Counted from the stretch's first letter, positions 43,158 through 53,870 are shown. The stretch: DNA of 64,000 nt from Saccharopolyspora rosea (GCF_025643595.1 NZ_CP102826.1:496001-560000), one strand, 5' to 3'. The notes: generated by a model not told the origin, from the letters alone. Made by a program: numbers and translations.

Positions 43158-43790
43158 ATGGTCGCGGGGACCGCCACGACGTGGCAGCTGCGTGCCCGAT
43201 CCGGACGTGCCGTGCTCGTCCGGGGCGCCGACCGGGAGGTCGAGCCGGAACGGCTGCGGCTGCCGGAACCCCTCGTCGCCGCCCTCAACGAGTGGGCTCA
43301 GGTCGTCGACGAGATCCACGCCGGACCCGCGTCCGATCCGGGAGCCGACTCGACCGCGGAGCAAGTCTCCCTCCGCGGCCGCCAGCTCGCGAAGCGGCTC
43401 GCCGCGCACACCGGCGTCGAGATCGGGTACGTCGATCCGCTCACCGGGGCGGTGATCGGGGTCGGTCGCCGCTCCGCCCACGCGGTCACCCGGGAGCACC
43501 GGGGGGTCGTGCAACCGGTGGCTCCGGTGCGCCCGACACCGTGGGGTCCTGGACTGACCGTTTCCGCGATCGTGGCCGCGATCGTGTCGGTCACGCTCGT
43601 CGTCGTGACCCTGGGGCTCGCCGACGTGAGCGTGGTCCTCGGCGTCGTGGTCAACCTCGCGGTGGCGGCCGGGTTCGCGCCGTCGATCTGGCTGGGCCGC
43701 AACCTGCCGGTGTGGCGGTGGGTCGCCTACGGCACGGGCGGTGGCGTCGTGCTCGCCTGGATCGCGCTGATCCTCAGCCTGCTGGGCTGA
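43158..43790 (+). CDS. DUF2537 family membrane protein
   Basis: A 210-residue protein. The first ~120 residues are soluble and acidic (LRLPEPLVAALNEWAQVVDE); then come about three hydrophobic helices (TVSAIVAAIVSVTLVVVTLG, VVLGVVVNLAVAAGFAPSIW, GGGVVLAWIALILSLLG). Function unknown, conserved in Actinobacteria (Rv0882 position). It begins five bases after the methyltransferase stop, so they are co-transcribed. Its end overlaps the convergent VC0807-type gene. Confidence 0.85.
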   Translation: MVAGTATTWQLRARSGRAVLVRGADREVEPERLRLPEPLVAALNEWAQVVDEIHAGPASDPGADSTAEQVSLRGRQLAKRLAAHTGVEIGYVDPLTGAVIGVGRRSAHAVTREHRGVVQPVAPVRPTPWGPGLTVSAIVAAIVSVTLVVVTLGLADVSVVLGVVVNLAVAAGFAPSIWLGRNLPVWRWVAYGTGGGVVLAWIALILSLLG

Positions 43791-44412
43791 CCGGTGCCGC
43801 GTGGCCCTGCGCAATCGGGGTACCAATCGGCGCGTCACCAGGAGGATCCCGCTCACCATGAGGACGCCCGGAACCTGCACAGCGAGCACCGCCCAGTCCA
43901 TCGGCAGCGCGTAGGCCACGACCACGCGGGCCACCGACTCGGCGAGCAGTCCGACACCCCCACGCGATCGTGATCAGCGCCAGCGCTCGCCGGAAGTCGG
44001 GCGAACGCTGCCACGCGTGCTCCCAACCGGCGAGCCGCCGCGGGTCGCCGCCCGTCGTGAACGGTTTGGCCGTCTCGAAGGTCAGCGGTCTGCCGACCAG
44101 GCAGGTGCCCAGGCAGTAGGCGCCGGCGATGGCGGTGAACACCGCCGGTTTCGCCAGCGCGAACCGCGCGTCTCCGGTGAGCCAGGTCACGGCGGTGCTC
44201 AGCGCGATCATGAACACCACGAGCACGGTGAACGTGTTGGCCCGGCGATGTCGTACCGCGTCGGTGAGCGCGTGCCCGGCGGTGAGCAAGCCGCCTGCGG
44301 TCAGCGCGACCACCGGACTCCACCCCCACAGACCGTGGAGCACGTAGTAGGCGACCGTCGGCATGGCCAGGTCGAGCAGGAATGGCAGCGCCATCCGGAA
44401 CTCGGGGTTCAC
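43774..44412 (-). CDS. VC0807-type membrane protein, apparently frameshifted
   Basis: The start is GTG 44412, coupled to the MarR stop (GTGA) and preceded by GGAGG. Helices in the first ~155 residues are clear (FLLDLAMPTVAYYVLHGLWG, LVVFMIALSTAVTWLTG, KPAVFTAIAGAYCLGTCLVG). After ITIAWG the frame gives Arg/Gly-rich nonsense, whereas the next frame continues as GVGLLAESVARVVVAYALPM and LAVQVPGVLMVSGILLVTRR, the expected last helices. The switch is at five C residues (43957-43961 on the plus strand), where four would keep the frame. The restored frame lacks an early stop, so a second change is likely. Either a decaying gene or sequence error. Confidence 0.75.
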   Translation of the reverse strand: MNPEFRMALPFLLDLAMPTVAYYVLHGLWGWSPVVALTAGGLLTAGHALTDAVRHRRANTFTVLVVFMIALSTAVTWLTGDARFALAKPAVFTAIAGAYCLGTCLVGRPLTFETAKPFTTGGDPRRLAGWEHAWQRSPDFRRALALITIAWGCRTARRVGGPRGRGLRAADGLGGARCAGSGRPHGERDPPGDAPIGTPIAQGHAAPVSPAG

Positions 44413-44921
44413 GACGGGGCCTCCGCTCTGCGCTGCCACGGTCGCCCGGTGGCCTTCCGGTGCGCCAACGCCTTGATGTCCTCAATGGACTCCTCCAGGC
44501 GCTCCAAGAGGTCGGCCAGGCTGCGCACGTCCTCTTCCGGCCAGTCCGCGACGAACCGGTCCATCGCGTCGACGCCGAGCCGGGTCAGCCGCTCCGCCTC
44601 GGCCCGCCCGGCTTCGGTGAGCGAGATCAGGCACGAGCGGCCGTCCGCAGGGTCCCGGGCCAGGGACACCAGGCCGTCAGCTTCCAGGGCGCGCACCTGC
44701 CTGCTCACCGACGACTGGTGCACCGTGAGCCGGTTCGCGATCTCGGAAGGCCGTACCTCCGCCCGCGTCGCGGCGGCCTGGAGCACGGCGACGCGCGCCG
44801 GGTCCACCACCCGGCTCCGCGCCCGGCGCATCCCGTCCGAGATGCGCACCAACGAGAGCGTCAACCGCTCCACGTCGGAACGCGCCTCGGCCGACTGTTC
44901 TCGCTCTGGGATCTCGCTCAT
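44409..44921 (-). CDS. MarR-family transcriptional regulator (with VC0807-type gene)
   Basis: A 170-residue winged-helix repressor. The recognition region is VRPSEIANRLTVHQSSVSRQ, then ALEADGLVSLARDPADGRSCL (wing). A palindrome CTTGC-GTCAC-GCAAG is centred 26 bases upstream of the ATG, suggesting autoregulation. Its stop overlaps the start of the membrane protein gene. ATG 44921 is preferred; a TTG at 44930 is in frame. Confidence 0.92.
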   Translation of the reverse strand: MSEIPEREQSAEARSDVERLTLSLVRISDGMRRARSRVVDPARVAVLQAAATRAEVRPSEIANRLTVHQSSVSRQVRALEADGLVSLARDPADGRSCLISLTEAGRAEAERLTRLGVDAMDRFVADWPEEDVRSLADLLERLEESIEDIKALAHRKATGRPWQRRAEAPS

Positions 44922-44939
44922 GAAACCCAAGGTAGAGAA

Positions 44940-44954
44940 CTTGCGTCACGCAAG
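44940..44954. promoter_or_regulatory. Perfect palindrome upstream of MarR gene
   Basis: CTTGC-GTCAC-GCAAG has perfect 5-bp arms (6-bp if the outer A/T imperfect pair is counted loosely) in front of the MarR start, a likely autoregulatory operator. The inner TTGC-N5-GCAA matches the site upstream of the Bcr/CflA gene. Confidence 0.6.
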
Positions 44955-44972
44955 CAATTAAACCTTCGGATG

Positions 44973-45005
44973 AAAAAGCCGGGGTGAGTCGCGCTCACCC
45001 CGGCT
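44973..45005 (-). terminator. Intrinsic terminator of sepH
   Basis: A perfect 12-bp stem (44994-45005 with 44977-44988) with a 5-base loop is followed on the minus strand by five T residues, a classic rho-independent terminator, 10 bases past the sepH stop. Confidence 0.85.
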
Positions 45006-45015
45006 CGGCGCTCGC

Positions 45016-45948
45016 TCAGCGGTGCGATCGGACGCCCAGCAGCACGTCCTCCCACGACGGGACGATCGGGTGGTTCTTGCGGCCGCGCCGTCCGTCGGCC
45101 TGCTGCTCGGGCTCGTCGTCGACCTCGCCGCCGTCCTCCGCGGGCTCCTCCGCCTGCGGCGCGGTCTCGGCGGGCCGCTCGACGGGTGGGACCGGGGGAG
45201 GTGGTGGCCCGGTGTCGAGGTCCGGCCCGGCGGCGGCTTCCTGGGGTGCCGCGGCGGTCGGTTCGACCGGCTCGGCCGCGGCCTCGGTCACCGCGGATTC
45301 CTGCTGGTCGAGCTGCAGCGCCTCGCGGGCCAGCTCGGTCACCGGCCGGACCGTCCGCAATGGACGGTTGGGGGACGGGTCGAGCAGGTCGGCGGCGTGG
45401 TCGTCGAGGGCCGCGATGGTGCCGCCGTGCGCGCCGGGGTGGAAGACCCAGTGCGCGCGGTTCTCCGACCGGCCCGCCTGCCAGACCAGCTGCACGACCC
45501 ACTTGCCGTCCTCGCCTCGCCAGGCGTCCCACTCGGCCTCGGAGTACTCGTGCCCGCGCATGCCGAAGGTGTGCGCCACGACCTCGCCGAGCGTCTGCAC
45601 GTCCGGGCCGTCCTCCCGGACCGGGTGCGCGCGCTGCGCCATCTCGGCGATCTGGTTGCGCTCCAGCAGGACGGGGTAGGCGTAGCGCTCGACGCGGTGC
45701 TCGGGAATGCCCGCGGCGGCGGCGATCTGCTCGACGGTCGCGCCGGACCGGATGCGCGCCTGGATCTCGCGGGGCCGCATCTGGGCCTCCATCTCGATCT
45801 GGACCTGTCCGAGCCGGGTCAGGTCGCCCCGGGCGGCGGCGCGCAGCCGCTCGTCGGCGGGTACGGTGAAGCGCTCGCCGTTCTCCGGGTCCTCGCAGAT
45901 GACGGATTCACCGTCCTCGTCGAGCCCGACCACTCGCAGCGCTCGCAT
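45016..45948 (-). CDS. sepH: Septation protein SepH (DUF3071)
   Basis: A 310-residue cell-division protein that stimulates FtsZ assembly at septa. The N-terminal DUF3071 domain begins MRALRVVGLDEDGESVICED and includes a helix-turn-helix (MRPREIQARIRSGATVEQIA, AAGIPEHRVERYAYPVLLER). A Pro/Glu/Ala-rich disordered region follows, and the conserved C-terminal tip reads HPIVPSWEDVLLGVRSHR. ATG 45948 has an AGGAGG ribosome-binding site. Same gene order sepH-serC as in M. tuberculosis (Rv0883c-Rv0884c). Confidence 0.94.
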   Translation of the reverse strand: MRALRVVGLDEDGESVICEDPENGERFTVPADERLRAAARGDLTRLGQVQIEMEAQMRPREIQARIRSGATVEQIAAAAGIPEHRVERYAYPVLLERNQIAEMAQRAHPVREDGPDVQTLGEVVAHTFGMRGHEYSEAEWDAWRGEDGKWVVQLVWQAGRSENRAHWVFHPGAHGGTIAALDDHAADLLDPSPNRPLRTVRPVTELAREALQLDQQESAVTEAAAEPVEPTAAAPQEAAAGPDLDTGPPPPPVPPVERPAETAPQAEEPAEDGGEVDDEPEQQADGRRGRKNHPIVPSWEDVLLGVRSHR

Positions 45949-46391
45949 ACGCCAGCCTCCTACGTCTTGCGGGACACCCGACCCTGGGGAGTCCGGTGGG
46001 ACACCGGTACCCGGGGCGCCCCGCACTGCGCCCCGGCGGCCGAGTCGTCCCGCGGTACGCCCGTGCCCGGTCGGCTTGCCTGAGTCGGCTTGCATGAGCT
46101 GGGAAGGCGATGATCGCGCATGCGACCTCCCCCCGAACCACATGTCACCAAGCTGTGACCGTAACCCGGCGCGCCGCCTTGACGCGGGAGGCACGCCGAG
46201 GTCGTGCTGTCGGTGTCCGATCTTCCCGGATGGTCACGTGCTCGGCGAACGAGTAGAACCACTCATCTTTTCCGAGCGAAAGACGCATCGTGACCGACCG
46301 TTACGCCGCAAGGCCGAGGGGAGCGGGTGTGCGCCCCTCGGCCTTGCGTTCTTCGTCGCTCCTGGTGATCAGCGAACCCGGCAAATCCGGG
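45949..46391. other. Intergenic region between sepH and serC
   Basis: This 443-base stretch contains the upstream region of sepH, an inverted repeat GTCAC-CAAGCT-GTGAC at 46144-46159, a direct repeat of GTCGGCTTGC (about 46065 and 46083), and the serC terminator at 46308-46347. No gene is evident. Confidence 0.5.
46308..46347 (-). terminator. Terminator downstream of serC
   Basis: A perfect 14-bp stem (46308-46321 with 46334-46347) and a 12-base loop lie 45 bases beyond the serC stop on the minus strand. Confidence 0.75.
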
Positions 46392-47654
<1,263 letters not shown>

Positions 47655-48587
47655 TTACTGCCCGGGCGGGTCGGGGCCAAAGTCCGAACGTCCCGAATCG
47701 CCGAAACCGGGCGCGCCGCAGCACTTCTTGTACTTGTGTCCGGATCCGCACCAGCACGGTGCGTTGCGGCCGGGCGGCCAGGGCTCGGACCGGCCGCACC
47801 GCCGCAGGTGGTCCGCGTGGCTGCCGAGGACGTCCGGGCCGGACCCGAGGGCGTCCAGGTCGGCGCGGGTGCCCCGCACGAGCACCGGATCGGGCCGGTG
47901 CGCCAGCGCGACCTGGACCCGCCTGCGGTGCTCGGCGTGGTCGGCGGACAGCTCCAGGTCCGGCCGGTGGCGGCGCAGCTCGGCGAACTCCGCGGGCGGC
48001 CAGTACAGCACCGCCCCGGAGCCCGCCCGGGACGCCATCAGCCGGTCGAAGAACTCGCGACCGAGGCGGAGCTGCCGCTCGGTGAACTCGTCGATCACGT
48101 CCGGCGGCAGGCCCAGGCGGGCGCGCAGGTCGCGGCGGGCGCGCATCAGCTCCATCCCGGGGTCGCCGAGGTCGAGCCCCGCGTCGAGCTCCGGGACGAA
48201 CCGGTTCACGCCGACGTTGAGCCAGCGCAGCGCCTCACCCGGGGCGCCGACCGCGTCGTACGCCTGGGCGGCGGCCAGGTAGGCCGACTCGCAGTCGGAG
48301 CCCTCGTGGAGCAGCTCGGCGAGGCGTCGCTCGGCCTCCTCGCGGCGGCCGTGGGTCATCAGGAACTCGGCGTAGGAGCCGCGACCGCTCAGCGAGCCCC
48401 GGTCGTCGTCGGCCTCCGCGGCGGCGAGCAGCGCCCGCTCCTCGCGCGCGTGCTCGCCGGCCGCGTGCCAGTAGGAGGCCGCCTCGACCAGGTCGTCGCA
48501 GCGCTGGCCGCTGATCTCGGCGTCGGCTTCCAGCGCTTCGGCGTACTCGACCTGCATGCGCCTGGTCGCGTGCGGTGCGGTCACCAT
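47655..48587 (-). CDS. SEC-C motif protein
   Basis: A 310-residue protein. The N-terminal two thirds is helical and TPR-like (YAEALEADAEISGQRCDDLV, AEFLMTHGRREEAERRLAEL). The C-terminus carries a SEC-C zinc-binding motif, RNAPCWCGSGHKYKKCCG (CxCx8CC), as at the end of SecA. Such proteins may bind SecB-like partners or ribosomal components; role unknown. It is separated from serC by 120 bases. Confidence 0.88.
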   Translation of the reverse strand: MVTAPHATRRMQVEYAEALEADAEISGQRCDDLVEAASYWHAAGEHAREERALLAAAEADDDRGSLSGRGSYAEFLMTHGRREEAERRLAELLHEGSDCESAYLAAAQAYDAVGAPGEALRWLNVGVNRFVPELDAGLDLGDPGMELMRARRDLRARLGLPPDVIDEFTERQLRLGREFFDRLMASRAGSGAVLYWPPAEFAELRRHRPDLELSADHAEHRRRVQVALAHRPDPVLVRGTRADLDALGSGPDVLGSHADHLRRCGRSEPWPPGRNAPCWCGSGHKYKKCCGAPGFGDSGRSDFGPDPPGQ

Positions 48588-48620
48588 GGCTCCACGCTAC
48601 CGCCGTCGTGGTGATCCAGG

Positions 48621-49748
48621 TCACGCCGGGGCGACGAGCGGGGTGAGCGAGCTCCACCCCTCGACGTCCCGCGGGGAGCGCGGGCCGGGGCCGACGTACT
48701 CGGCGGACGGGCGGACCAGGCGTCCGGTGCGCTGCTGCTCCAGGACGTGCGCCGACCAGCCGGCCAGCCGGGCGCAGGTGAACATCGCGGGCATCATCGC
48801 CGTCGGGACCTCGGCGAAGTCCAGCACGACCGCCGCCCAGAACTCCACGTTGGTCTCGATCTGCCGGTCCGGGCGGCGTTCCCGCAGCACCGCCAGTGCG
48901 GCCCGCTCCAGCTCGGCCGCGACCTCGTAGCGCGGTGCGCCGAGCTGCCCGCAGGTGTTGCGCAGCACCCGCGCCCGCGGGTCCTCGGCCCGGTAGACGC
49001 GGTGGCCGAAGCCCATCAGGCGGTCGCCGCGGTCCAGGATGGACTCGACGACCCGGCGGGCGTCGCCCGTGCGCTCCACCTCCTCGATCATCGGCAGCAC
49101 CCGGGCGGGCGCGCCGCCGTGCAGCGGACCGGACATCGCGCCGACCGCACCGGACAGGCAGGCCGCCACGTCGGCGCCGGTCGACGCGATCACCCGGGCC
49201 GTGAAGGTGGAGGCGTTGAGGCCGTGCTCGGCGGCCGACACCCAGTAGGCGTCGAGCGCGCGCACGTGCGCGGGGTCGGGCTCGCCGCGCCAGCGGGTGA
49301 GGAACCGCTCGGTGACCGTGGGGCACCCGGCGATCCGCGACTCCGGGACCGGCGGGAGATCACCGCGCGCCGACTGCGCCACGTAGGACAGGCCCAGCGC
49401 CGAAGCGGTGGCCAGGTCGGCGCGGGCCGCGGCGTCGTCGACGTCCAGCAGCGGCCGGAAGCCGCGGGCCGGGGCCAGCATCGCCAGCGCGGCCTGGACG
49501 TCGGCGCGCACGTTCCCGGTGCGCACCGGTACCGGGCTCGCGTCGGCCGGCGGCAGGCCATCGCCGAATCGGCCGTCCACCAGCAGCGACCACACGTCGC
49601 CGAAGGACACCGTGCCGACCAGGTCCTCGATGTCGACACCGCGGTAGCGCAGCGCGCCGCCGTCGCGATCGGGTTCGGCGATCTCGGTGCGGAAGGCGAC
49701 CACGCCTTCGAGACCGGGGCGGAACTCGGACTGACCTGCGTTGCTCAT
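48621..49748 (-). CDS. Citrate synthase (second type, CitA-like)
   Basis: The 375-residue enzyme condenses oxaloacetate and acetyl-CoA. Active-site histidines are in MSGPLHGGAPARVL and MGFGHRVYRAEDPRA, and the catalytic aspartate in WAAVVLDFAEVP. It begins with the short-type signature GLEGVVAFRTEIAEPDRDGG. This fits the accessory citrate synthase CitA (Rv0889c) rather than the main GltA. ATG 49748 is favoured; the open frame extends 39 codons further without family similarity. Confidence 0.92.
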   Translation of the reverse strand: MSNAGQSEFRPGLEGVVAFRTEIAEPDRDGGALRYRGVDIEDLVGTVSFGDVWSLLVDGRFGDGLPPADASPVPVRTGNVRADVQAALAMLAPARGFRPLLDVDDAAARADLATASALGLSYVAQSARGDLPPVPESRIAGCPTVTERFLTRWRGEPDPAHVRALDAYWVSAAEHGLNASTFTARVIASTGADVAACLSGAVGAMSGPLHGGAPARVLPMIEEVERTGDARRVVESILDRGDRLMGFGHRVYRAEDPRARVLRNTCGQLGAPRYEVAAELERAALAVLRERRPDRQIETNVEFWAAVVLDFAEVPTAMMPAMFTCARLAGWSAHVLEQQRTGRLVRPSAEYVGPGPRSPRDVEGWSSLTPLVAPA

Positions 49749-50033
49749 GAGTGCCTCGTCTCCTCGCGGTTGCGGACGCGCCGGGGCGCGACCGTGGGGA
49801 CGTGGCGGGGTGGGGCGCTGCGCGCCGTGCCGACAACAGTGCACCCGGCGCCGGCGTGGGGGCAATCACCCCGGTTGCAGAAAAAATCACGAGGTGAGCT
49901 CCGCCACCGAAAAGCACATAACGTTGTTAGCCACGCAAAATTCCGGAAAAACGGTTGTAAAAGTACAATTAGACCGGATGAAACCGCAGGACACGCCGTC
50001 GTCGTTCCGCCGTTCGTGTGTTAAAGAGGTCGC
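49749..50033. promoter_or_regulatory. Divergent promoter region citrate synthase / urease
   Basis: 285 bases, markedly AT-richer around 49900-49980 than the rest of the window. TTGTA-AAAG-TACAA (49955-49968) is a perfect 5-4-5 palindrome and contains a good -10 box, TACAAT (49964-49969), which would start the urease mRNA near 49976. A regulator site is probable; which one is unknown. Confidence 0.45.
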
Positions 50034-50336
50034 ATGCACCTTGCTCCTCACGAGCGCGACAAGCTCCTCGTTCACGTGGCGGCGCGGCTCGCACGCGAAC
50101 GGCTGGACCGCGGCCTCAAGCTGAACTACCCGGAAGCGGTGGCGCTGATCACCGATCACGTCATGGAAGGTGCCCGGGACGGCCGGACCGTCGCCGAGCT
50201 GATGCAGAGCGGTCGGCAGGTGCTCACCGCCGACCAGGTGCTCGACGGCGTCCCGGAGATGATCCACGACGTCCAGGTCGAAGCCACCTTCCCGGACGGC
50301 ACCAAACTCGTCACGGTCCACGACCCGATCAGTTAG
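50034..50336 (+). CDS. ureA: Urease gamma subunit
   Basis: A 100-residue gamma subunit of the nickel urease, which hydrolyses urea to ammonia and CO2. It begins [20 protein letters not shown] and contains [21 protein letters not shown] and the C-terminal [19 protein letters not shown], all diagnostic. First gene of ureABCFGD. The leader of about 58 bases follows a TACAAT -10 box. Confidence 0.97.
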   Translation: MHLAPHERDKLLVHVAARLARERLDRGLKLNYPEAVALITDHVMEGARDGRTVAELMQSGRQVLTADQVLDGVPEMIHDVQVEATFPDGTKLVTVHDPIS

Positions 50337-50359
50337 TCCCGCTTACCCAGGGAGCTGCC

Positions 50360-50725
50360 ATGCGTCCGGGAGAGATCATCACCGCCGAGGACCGGATCCC
50401 GCTGAACCCGGGGCGGGAGCGCGTCCGGATCACCGTCGTCAACCGCGCCGACCGCGCCGTGCAGGTCGGTTCGCACTACCACTTCGCCGCGGTCAACCCG
50501 GGGCTGGAGTTCGACCGGGCCGCCGCGTGGGGGCACCGGCTCGACGTGCCGGCGGGCACCGCCGTGCGCTTCGAACCGGGTGTGGAACGCGAGGTCGAGC
50601 TGGTCCCGATCGGCGGTCGCCGCGAGGTGCCCGGCCTGCGGCCGGAGTACGCCGGCGGGCTCGACGACCGCGGCCACGAACCCGGCGAGTCGCACTACGG
50701 AAAGAAAGGCGAGGGCAACCGGTGA
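50360..50725 (+). CDS. ureB: Urease beta subunit
   Basis: A 121-residue beta subunit. [39 protein letters not shown] and [17 protein letters not shown] are hallmark sequences. It ends with a short charged tail ([10 protein letters not shown]). A GGGAG ribosome-binding site precedes ATG 50360. The stop overlaps the ureC start (GTGA). Confidence 0.97.
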   Translation: MRPGEIITAEDRIPLNPGRERVRITVVNRADRAVQVGSHYHFAAVNPGLEFDRAAAWGHRLDVPAGTAVRFEPGVEREVELVPIGGRREVPGLRPEYAGGLDDRGHEPGESHYGKKGEGNR

Positions 50726-52446
50726 GCGCTTCCATGGACCGCGCCCAGTACGTCGAACTGTTCGGCCCCACCACCGGTGACCGCATCCGGCTGGCCGACA
50801 CCGACCTGCTCGTCGAGATCACCGAGGACCGCAGCCAGGGGCCGGGCGGCTCCGGCGAGGAGGTCGTCTTCGGCGGCGGCAAGGTCGTGCGCGAGTCGAT
50901 GGGCCAGTCGGTGGCCACCCGCGCCGAGGGCACGCCGGACGTGGTCATCACCGGCGCCGTCATCCTCGACCACTGGGGCGTGGTCAAGGCCGACATCGGC
51001 ATCCGGGACGGGCGCATCGTCGGCATCGGCAAGGCGGGCAACCCGGACGTGGCCGCGGACGTCGACCCGAACCTGGTGATCGGGCCGTCGACCGAGATCG
51101 TCGCGGGCAACGGCAAGATCGTCACCGCCGGTGGCATCGACTGCCACGTGCACTTCATCTGCCCGCAGGAGGTCGACACCGCGCTGGCGTCCGGGCTGAC
51201 CACGCTGATCGGCGGCGGTACCGGACCGGCCGAGGGCAGCAAGGCCACCACCGTCACGCCGGGCGCCTGGAACCTCGCCCGCGTCATGCAGAGCATCGAC
51301 CACCTGCCGGTCAACGTGCTGCTGCTCGGCAAGGGCAACACCACGCGCGGCGAGGCGCTGCACGAGCAGATCCGCGCCGGTGCGGGCGGGCTCAAGCTGC
51401 ACGAGGACTGGGGCTGCACCCCGGCGGTCATCGACAGCTCGCTGCGCTGCGCCGAGGAGACCGGTGTGCAGATCGCCATCCACACCGACACGCTCAACGA
51501 GAGCGGGTTCCTGGAATCGACGCTCGCGGCGATCAACGGCCGGTCGATCAACGCCTACCACGCCGAGGGCGCGGGCGGCGGGCACGCGCCGGACATCATC
51601 CGGGTCGCCAGCGAGGCCAACGTGTTGCCCTCGTCGACGAACCCGACCCGGCCGCACACCGTGAACACCATCGACGAGCACCTCGACATGCTCATGGTGT
51701 GCCACCACCTCAACCCGGCGGTGCCCGAGGACCTGGCCTTCGCGGAGAGCCGCATCCGGCCCTCGACCATCGCAGCCGAGGACGTGCTGCACGACATGGG
51801 CGCGATCTCGATGATCAGCTCCGACGCGCAGGCGATGGGCCGCATCGGCGAGGTGATCATCCGGACCTGGCAGACCGCGCACGTGATGAAGCGGCGCCGC
51901 GGTGCGCTGGCCGGTGACGGGGCCGCGGACAACCTGCGCGCCCAGCGCTACGTCGCGAAGTACACCATCAACCCGGCCATCACCCACGGCATCGACCACG
52001 TGGTCGGGTCCGTGGAGGTCGGCAAGATGGCCGACCTGGTGCTGTGGGAGCCGGAGTTCTTCGGCGTCCGCCCGCACATGGTGCTCAAGAACGGCTTCGC
52101 CGCGTGGGCGCAGATGGGCGACGCGAACGCGTCCATCCCCACCCCGCAGCCGTACTACGCGCGGCCGATGTGGGGCGCGCAGGCGCGTGCGGCCGCCGCG
52201 AGCAGCGCCTTCTTCGTGGCCCAGGCCGCGCTGGACGACGGGCTCGCCGACCGGCTCGGACTGGACTCGCGGCTGGAGGCCATCACCAGCACGCGCGGCG
52301 TGACCAAGGAGCACATGCCGCACAACTCGGCGACCCCGGACGTCGAGGTCGACCCGGACAGCTTCGCCGTGCACATCGACGGCGAACTGGTCGAGCCGGA
52401 CCCGGTCCGGGAGGTCCCGATGGCGCAGCGGTACTCGCTGTTCTGA
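50722..52446 (+). CDS. ureC: Urease alpha (catalytic) subunit
   Basis: The 574-residue catalytic subunit holds the dinickel centre. Ligands are in [12 protein letters not shown] (two His), [11 protein letters not shown] (the lysine to be carbamylated and a His), AIHTDTLNE (His), [20 protein letters not shown] (catalytic His flap) and [12 protein letters not shown] (Asp). Everything needed for activity is present. GTG 50722 is coupled to ureB; ATG 50734 is an alternative. Confidence 0.98.
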   Translation: MSASMDRAQYVELFGPTTGDRIRLADTDLLVEITEDRSQGPGGSGEEVVFGGGKVVRESMGQSVATRAEGTPDVVITGAVILDHWGVVKADIGIRDGRIVGIGKAGNPDVAADVDPNLVIGPSTEIVAGNGKIVTAGGIDCHVHFICPQEVDTALASGLTTLIGGGTGPAEGSKATTVTPGAWNLARVMQSIDHLPVNVLLLGKGNTTRGEALHEQIRAGAGGLKLHEDWGCTPAVIDSSLRCAEETGVQIAIHTDTLNESGFLESTLAAINGRSINAYHAEGAGGGHAPDIIRVASEANVLPSSTNPTRPHTVNTIDEHLDMLMVCHHLNPAVPEDLAFAESRIRPSTIAAEDVLHDMGAISMISSDAQAMGRIGEVIIRTWQTAHVMKRRRGALAGDGAADNLRAQRYVAKYTINPAITHGIDHVVGSVEVGKMADLVLWEPEFFGVRPHMVLKNGFAAWAQMGDANASIPTPQPYYARPMWGAQARAAAASSAFFVAQAALDDGLADRLGLDSRLEAITSTRGVTKEHMPHNSATPDVEVDPDSFAVHIDGELVEPDPVREVPMAQRYSLF

Positions 52447-52465
52447 GCCACCCGCAGGAAGGAGA

Positions 52466-53167
52466 GTGAGTCCCGTGCGAGCCGGTCTCGCAGTGCTGGC
52501 GCTCGCCGACGCCCGTTTCCCCGGCGGGGGGCACGTGCACTCCGGTGGCGTGGAAGAAGCGGCGTCGCGGGGGCTGATCCGGGACGTGGCCGACCTGCGC
52601 GAGTTCCTGCACGGGCGCCTGCGCGCAGCCGGCGCCCTGCAGGCGGTGTTCGCCGCCGCCGCGGCGCACGCCGCCGCCCGCGGTGTCCCCGGTGGACACT
52701 GGCGGGAGCTGGACGTCGAACTCGACGCCCGCACACCGTCCCCGGCCCAGCGGGAGGCGTCCCGCGCCCAGGGCCGGGGCACCGTCCGCGCCGGCAGGGC
52801 CGCCTGGCCCTCGCCGGTGCTCGAAGAACTGCTGGCCGCAACCCCGCGGCCACACCACCCGATCGTGCTCGGCGTGCTGGCCGCGGTGGCCGGCTCCGGG
52901 CCTCGGGAGGCGGCGCTGGCGGCCGGCTACCTGGCCGTCAGCGGACCGTCCTCCGCCGGCGTTCGACTGCTCGGGATGGACCCGTTCGCGGTCAACGCCG
53001 TGGTGACCGAACTGGCCGACGACCTGGACCGGATCGCCGACGAAGCGGCCGCCACCGCCGGAGCGGCACCGGCCGAGCTGCCCGCGCCGGGCGCACCGGC
53101 GCTCGACCTGCTCGCCGAGGCGCACGATCGCCATCACCGGGAAGAGGTGCGTCTCTTTGCGTCCTGA
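52466..53167 (+). CDS. ureF: Urease accessory protein UreF
   Basis: A 233-residue accessory protein that works with UreD and UreG in nickel insertion. [20 protein letters not shown] is the typical N-terminal segment and [15 protein letters not shown] a conserved region. GTG 52466 has an AAGGAG ribosome-binding site; GTG 52475 is also possible. Its end overlaps ureG by 11 bases. Confidence 0.93.
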   Translation: MSPVRAGLAVLALADARFPGGGHVHSGGVEEAASRGLIRDVADLREFLHGRLRAAGALQAVFAAAAAHAAARGVPGGHWRELDVELDARTPSPAQREASRAQGRGTVRAGRAAWPSPVLEELLAATPRPHHPIVLGVLAAVAGSGPREAALAAGYLAVSGPSSAGVRLLGMDPFAVNAVVTELADDLDRIADEAAATAGAAPAELPAPGAPALDLLAEAHDRHHREEVRLFAS

Positions 53168-53870
53168 GGAACACGGGCACGGTCACGGACACCGGCACCC
53201 CGTCAACTTCGACCCCACCGCGGCCGGTCCGGACCCGCACGTGGCGAGCCCGAACCAGGGCCGTCCGTTCCGGCTCGGCATCGGCGGTCCGGTCGGCAGC
53301 GGCAAAACCGCGACGACCGCCGCGCTGTGCCGGGCGCTGGGCCAGGAGATCAACCTGGCCGTGGTCACCAACGACATCTACACCACCGAGGACGCGGACT
53401 TCCTGCGCCGCAACGGAGTCCTCGACACCGACCGGATCGAGGCGGTGCAGACGGGCGCCTGCCCGCACACCGCGATCCGCGACGACATCACCGCCAACCT
53501 CGACGCCGTGGAGCGGCTCGCGGAGCGCCACCCCGGGCTGGAACTGGTCATCGTGGAGAGCGGCGGCGACAACCTCACCGCGGTGTTCAGCCACGGCCTG
53601 GCGGACAGCCAGATCTTCGTGGTCGACGTGGCCGGGGGCGACAAGGTGCCGCGCAAGGGCGGCCCCGGCGTCACCACCGCCGACCTGCTGGTGATCAACA
53701 AGGTGGACCTGGCCGAGCAGGTCGGGGCCGACATGGAGGTCATGGTCTCCGACGCGCACCGGATGCGCGGCGAGCTGCCGGTGATCACCCAGTCGCTCAC
53801 CCGCACCCCGAACGCGCCCGACGTCGCCGCGTGGGTGCGCCAGCAGCTGAAGGTCGGCGCGAGTGCCTGA
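53157..53870 (+). CDS. ureG: Urease accessory GTPase UreG with His-rich N-terminus
   Basis: A 237-residue SIMIBI-class GTPase that delivers nickel to urease. P-loop [23 protein letters not shown], the metal-binding Cys-Pro-His in [11 protein letters not shown], and the base-recognition motif INKVDLAEQ. The N-terminus [10 protein letters not shown] is a histidine-rich nickel-storing stretch, relevant because no ureE lies in the operon. The start is the rare TTG at 53157, inside ureF, preceded by GAAGAGG. Confidence 0.95.
   Translation: MRPEEHGHGHGHRHPVNFDPTAAGPDPHVASPNQGRPFRLGIGGPVGSGKTATTAALCRALGQEINLAVVTNDIYTTEDADFLRRNGVLDTDRIEAVQTGACPHTAIRDDITANLDAVERLAERHPGLELVIVESGGDNLTAVFSHGLADSQIFVVDVAGGDKVPRKGGPGVTTADLLVINKVDLAEQVGADMEVMVSDAHRMRGELPVITQSLTRTPNAPDVAAWVRQQLKVGASA

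Noticed and set aside
49900-49980. GlnR box upstream of urease
   Set aside because: Urease is GlnR-controlled in several actinobacteria, but I could not find two GTnAC/GAAAC half-sites with correct spacing.
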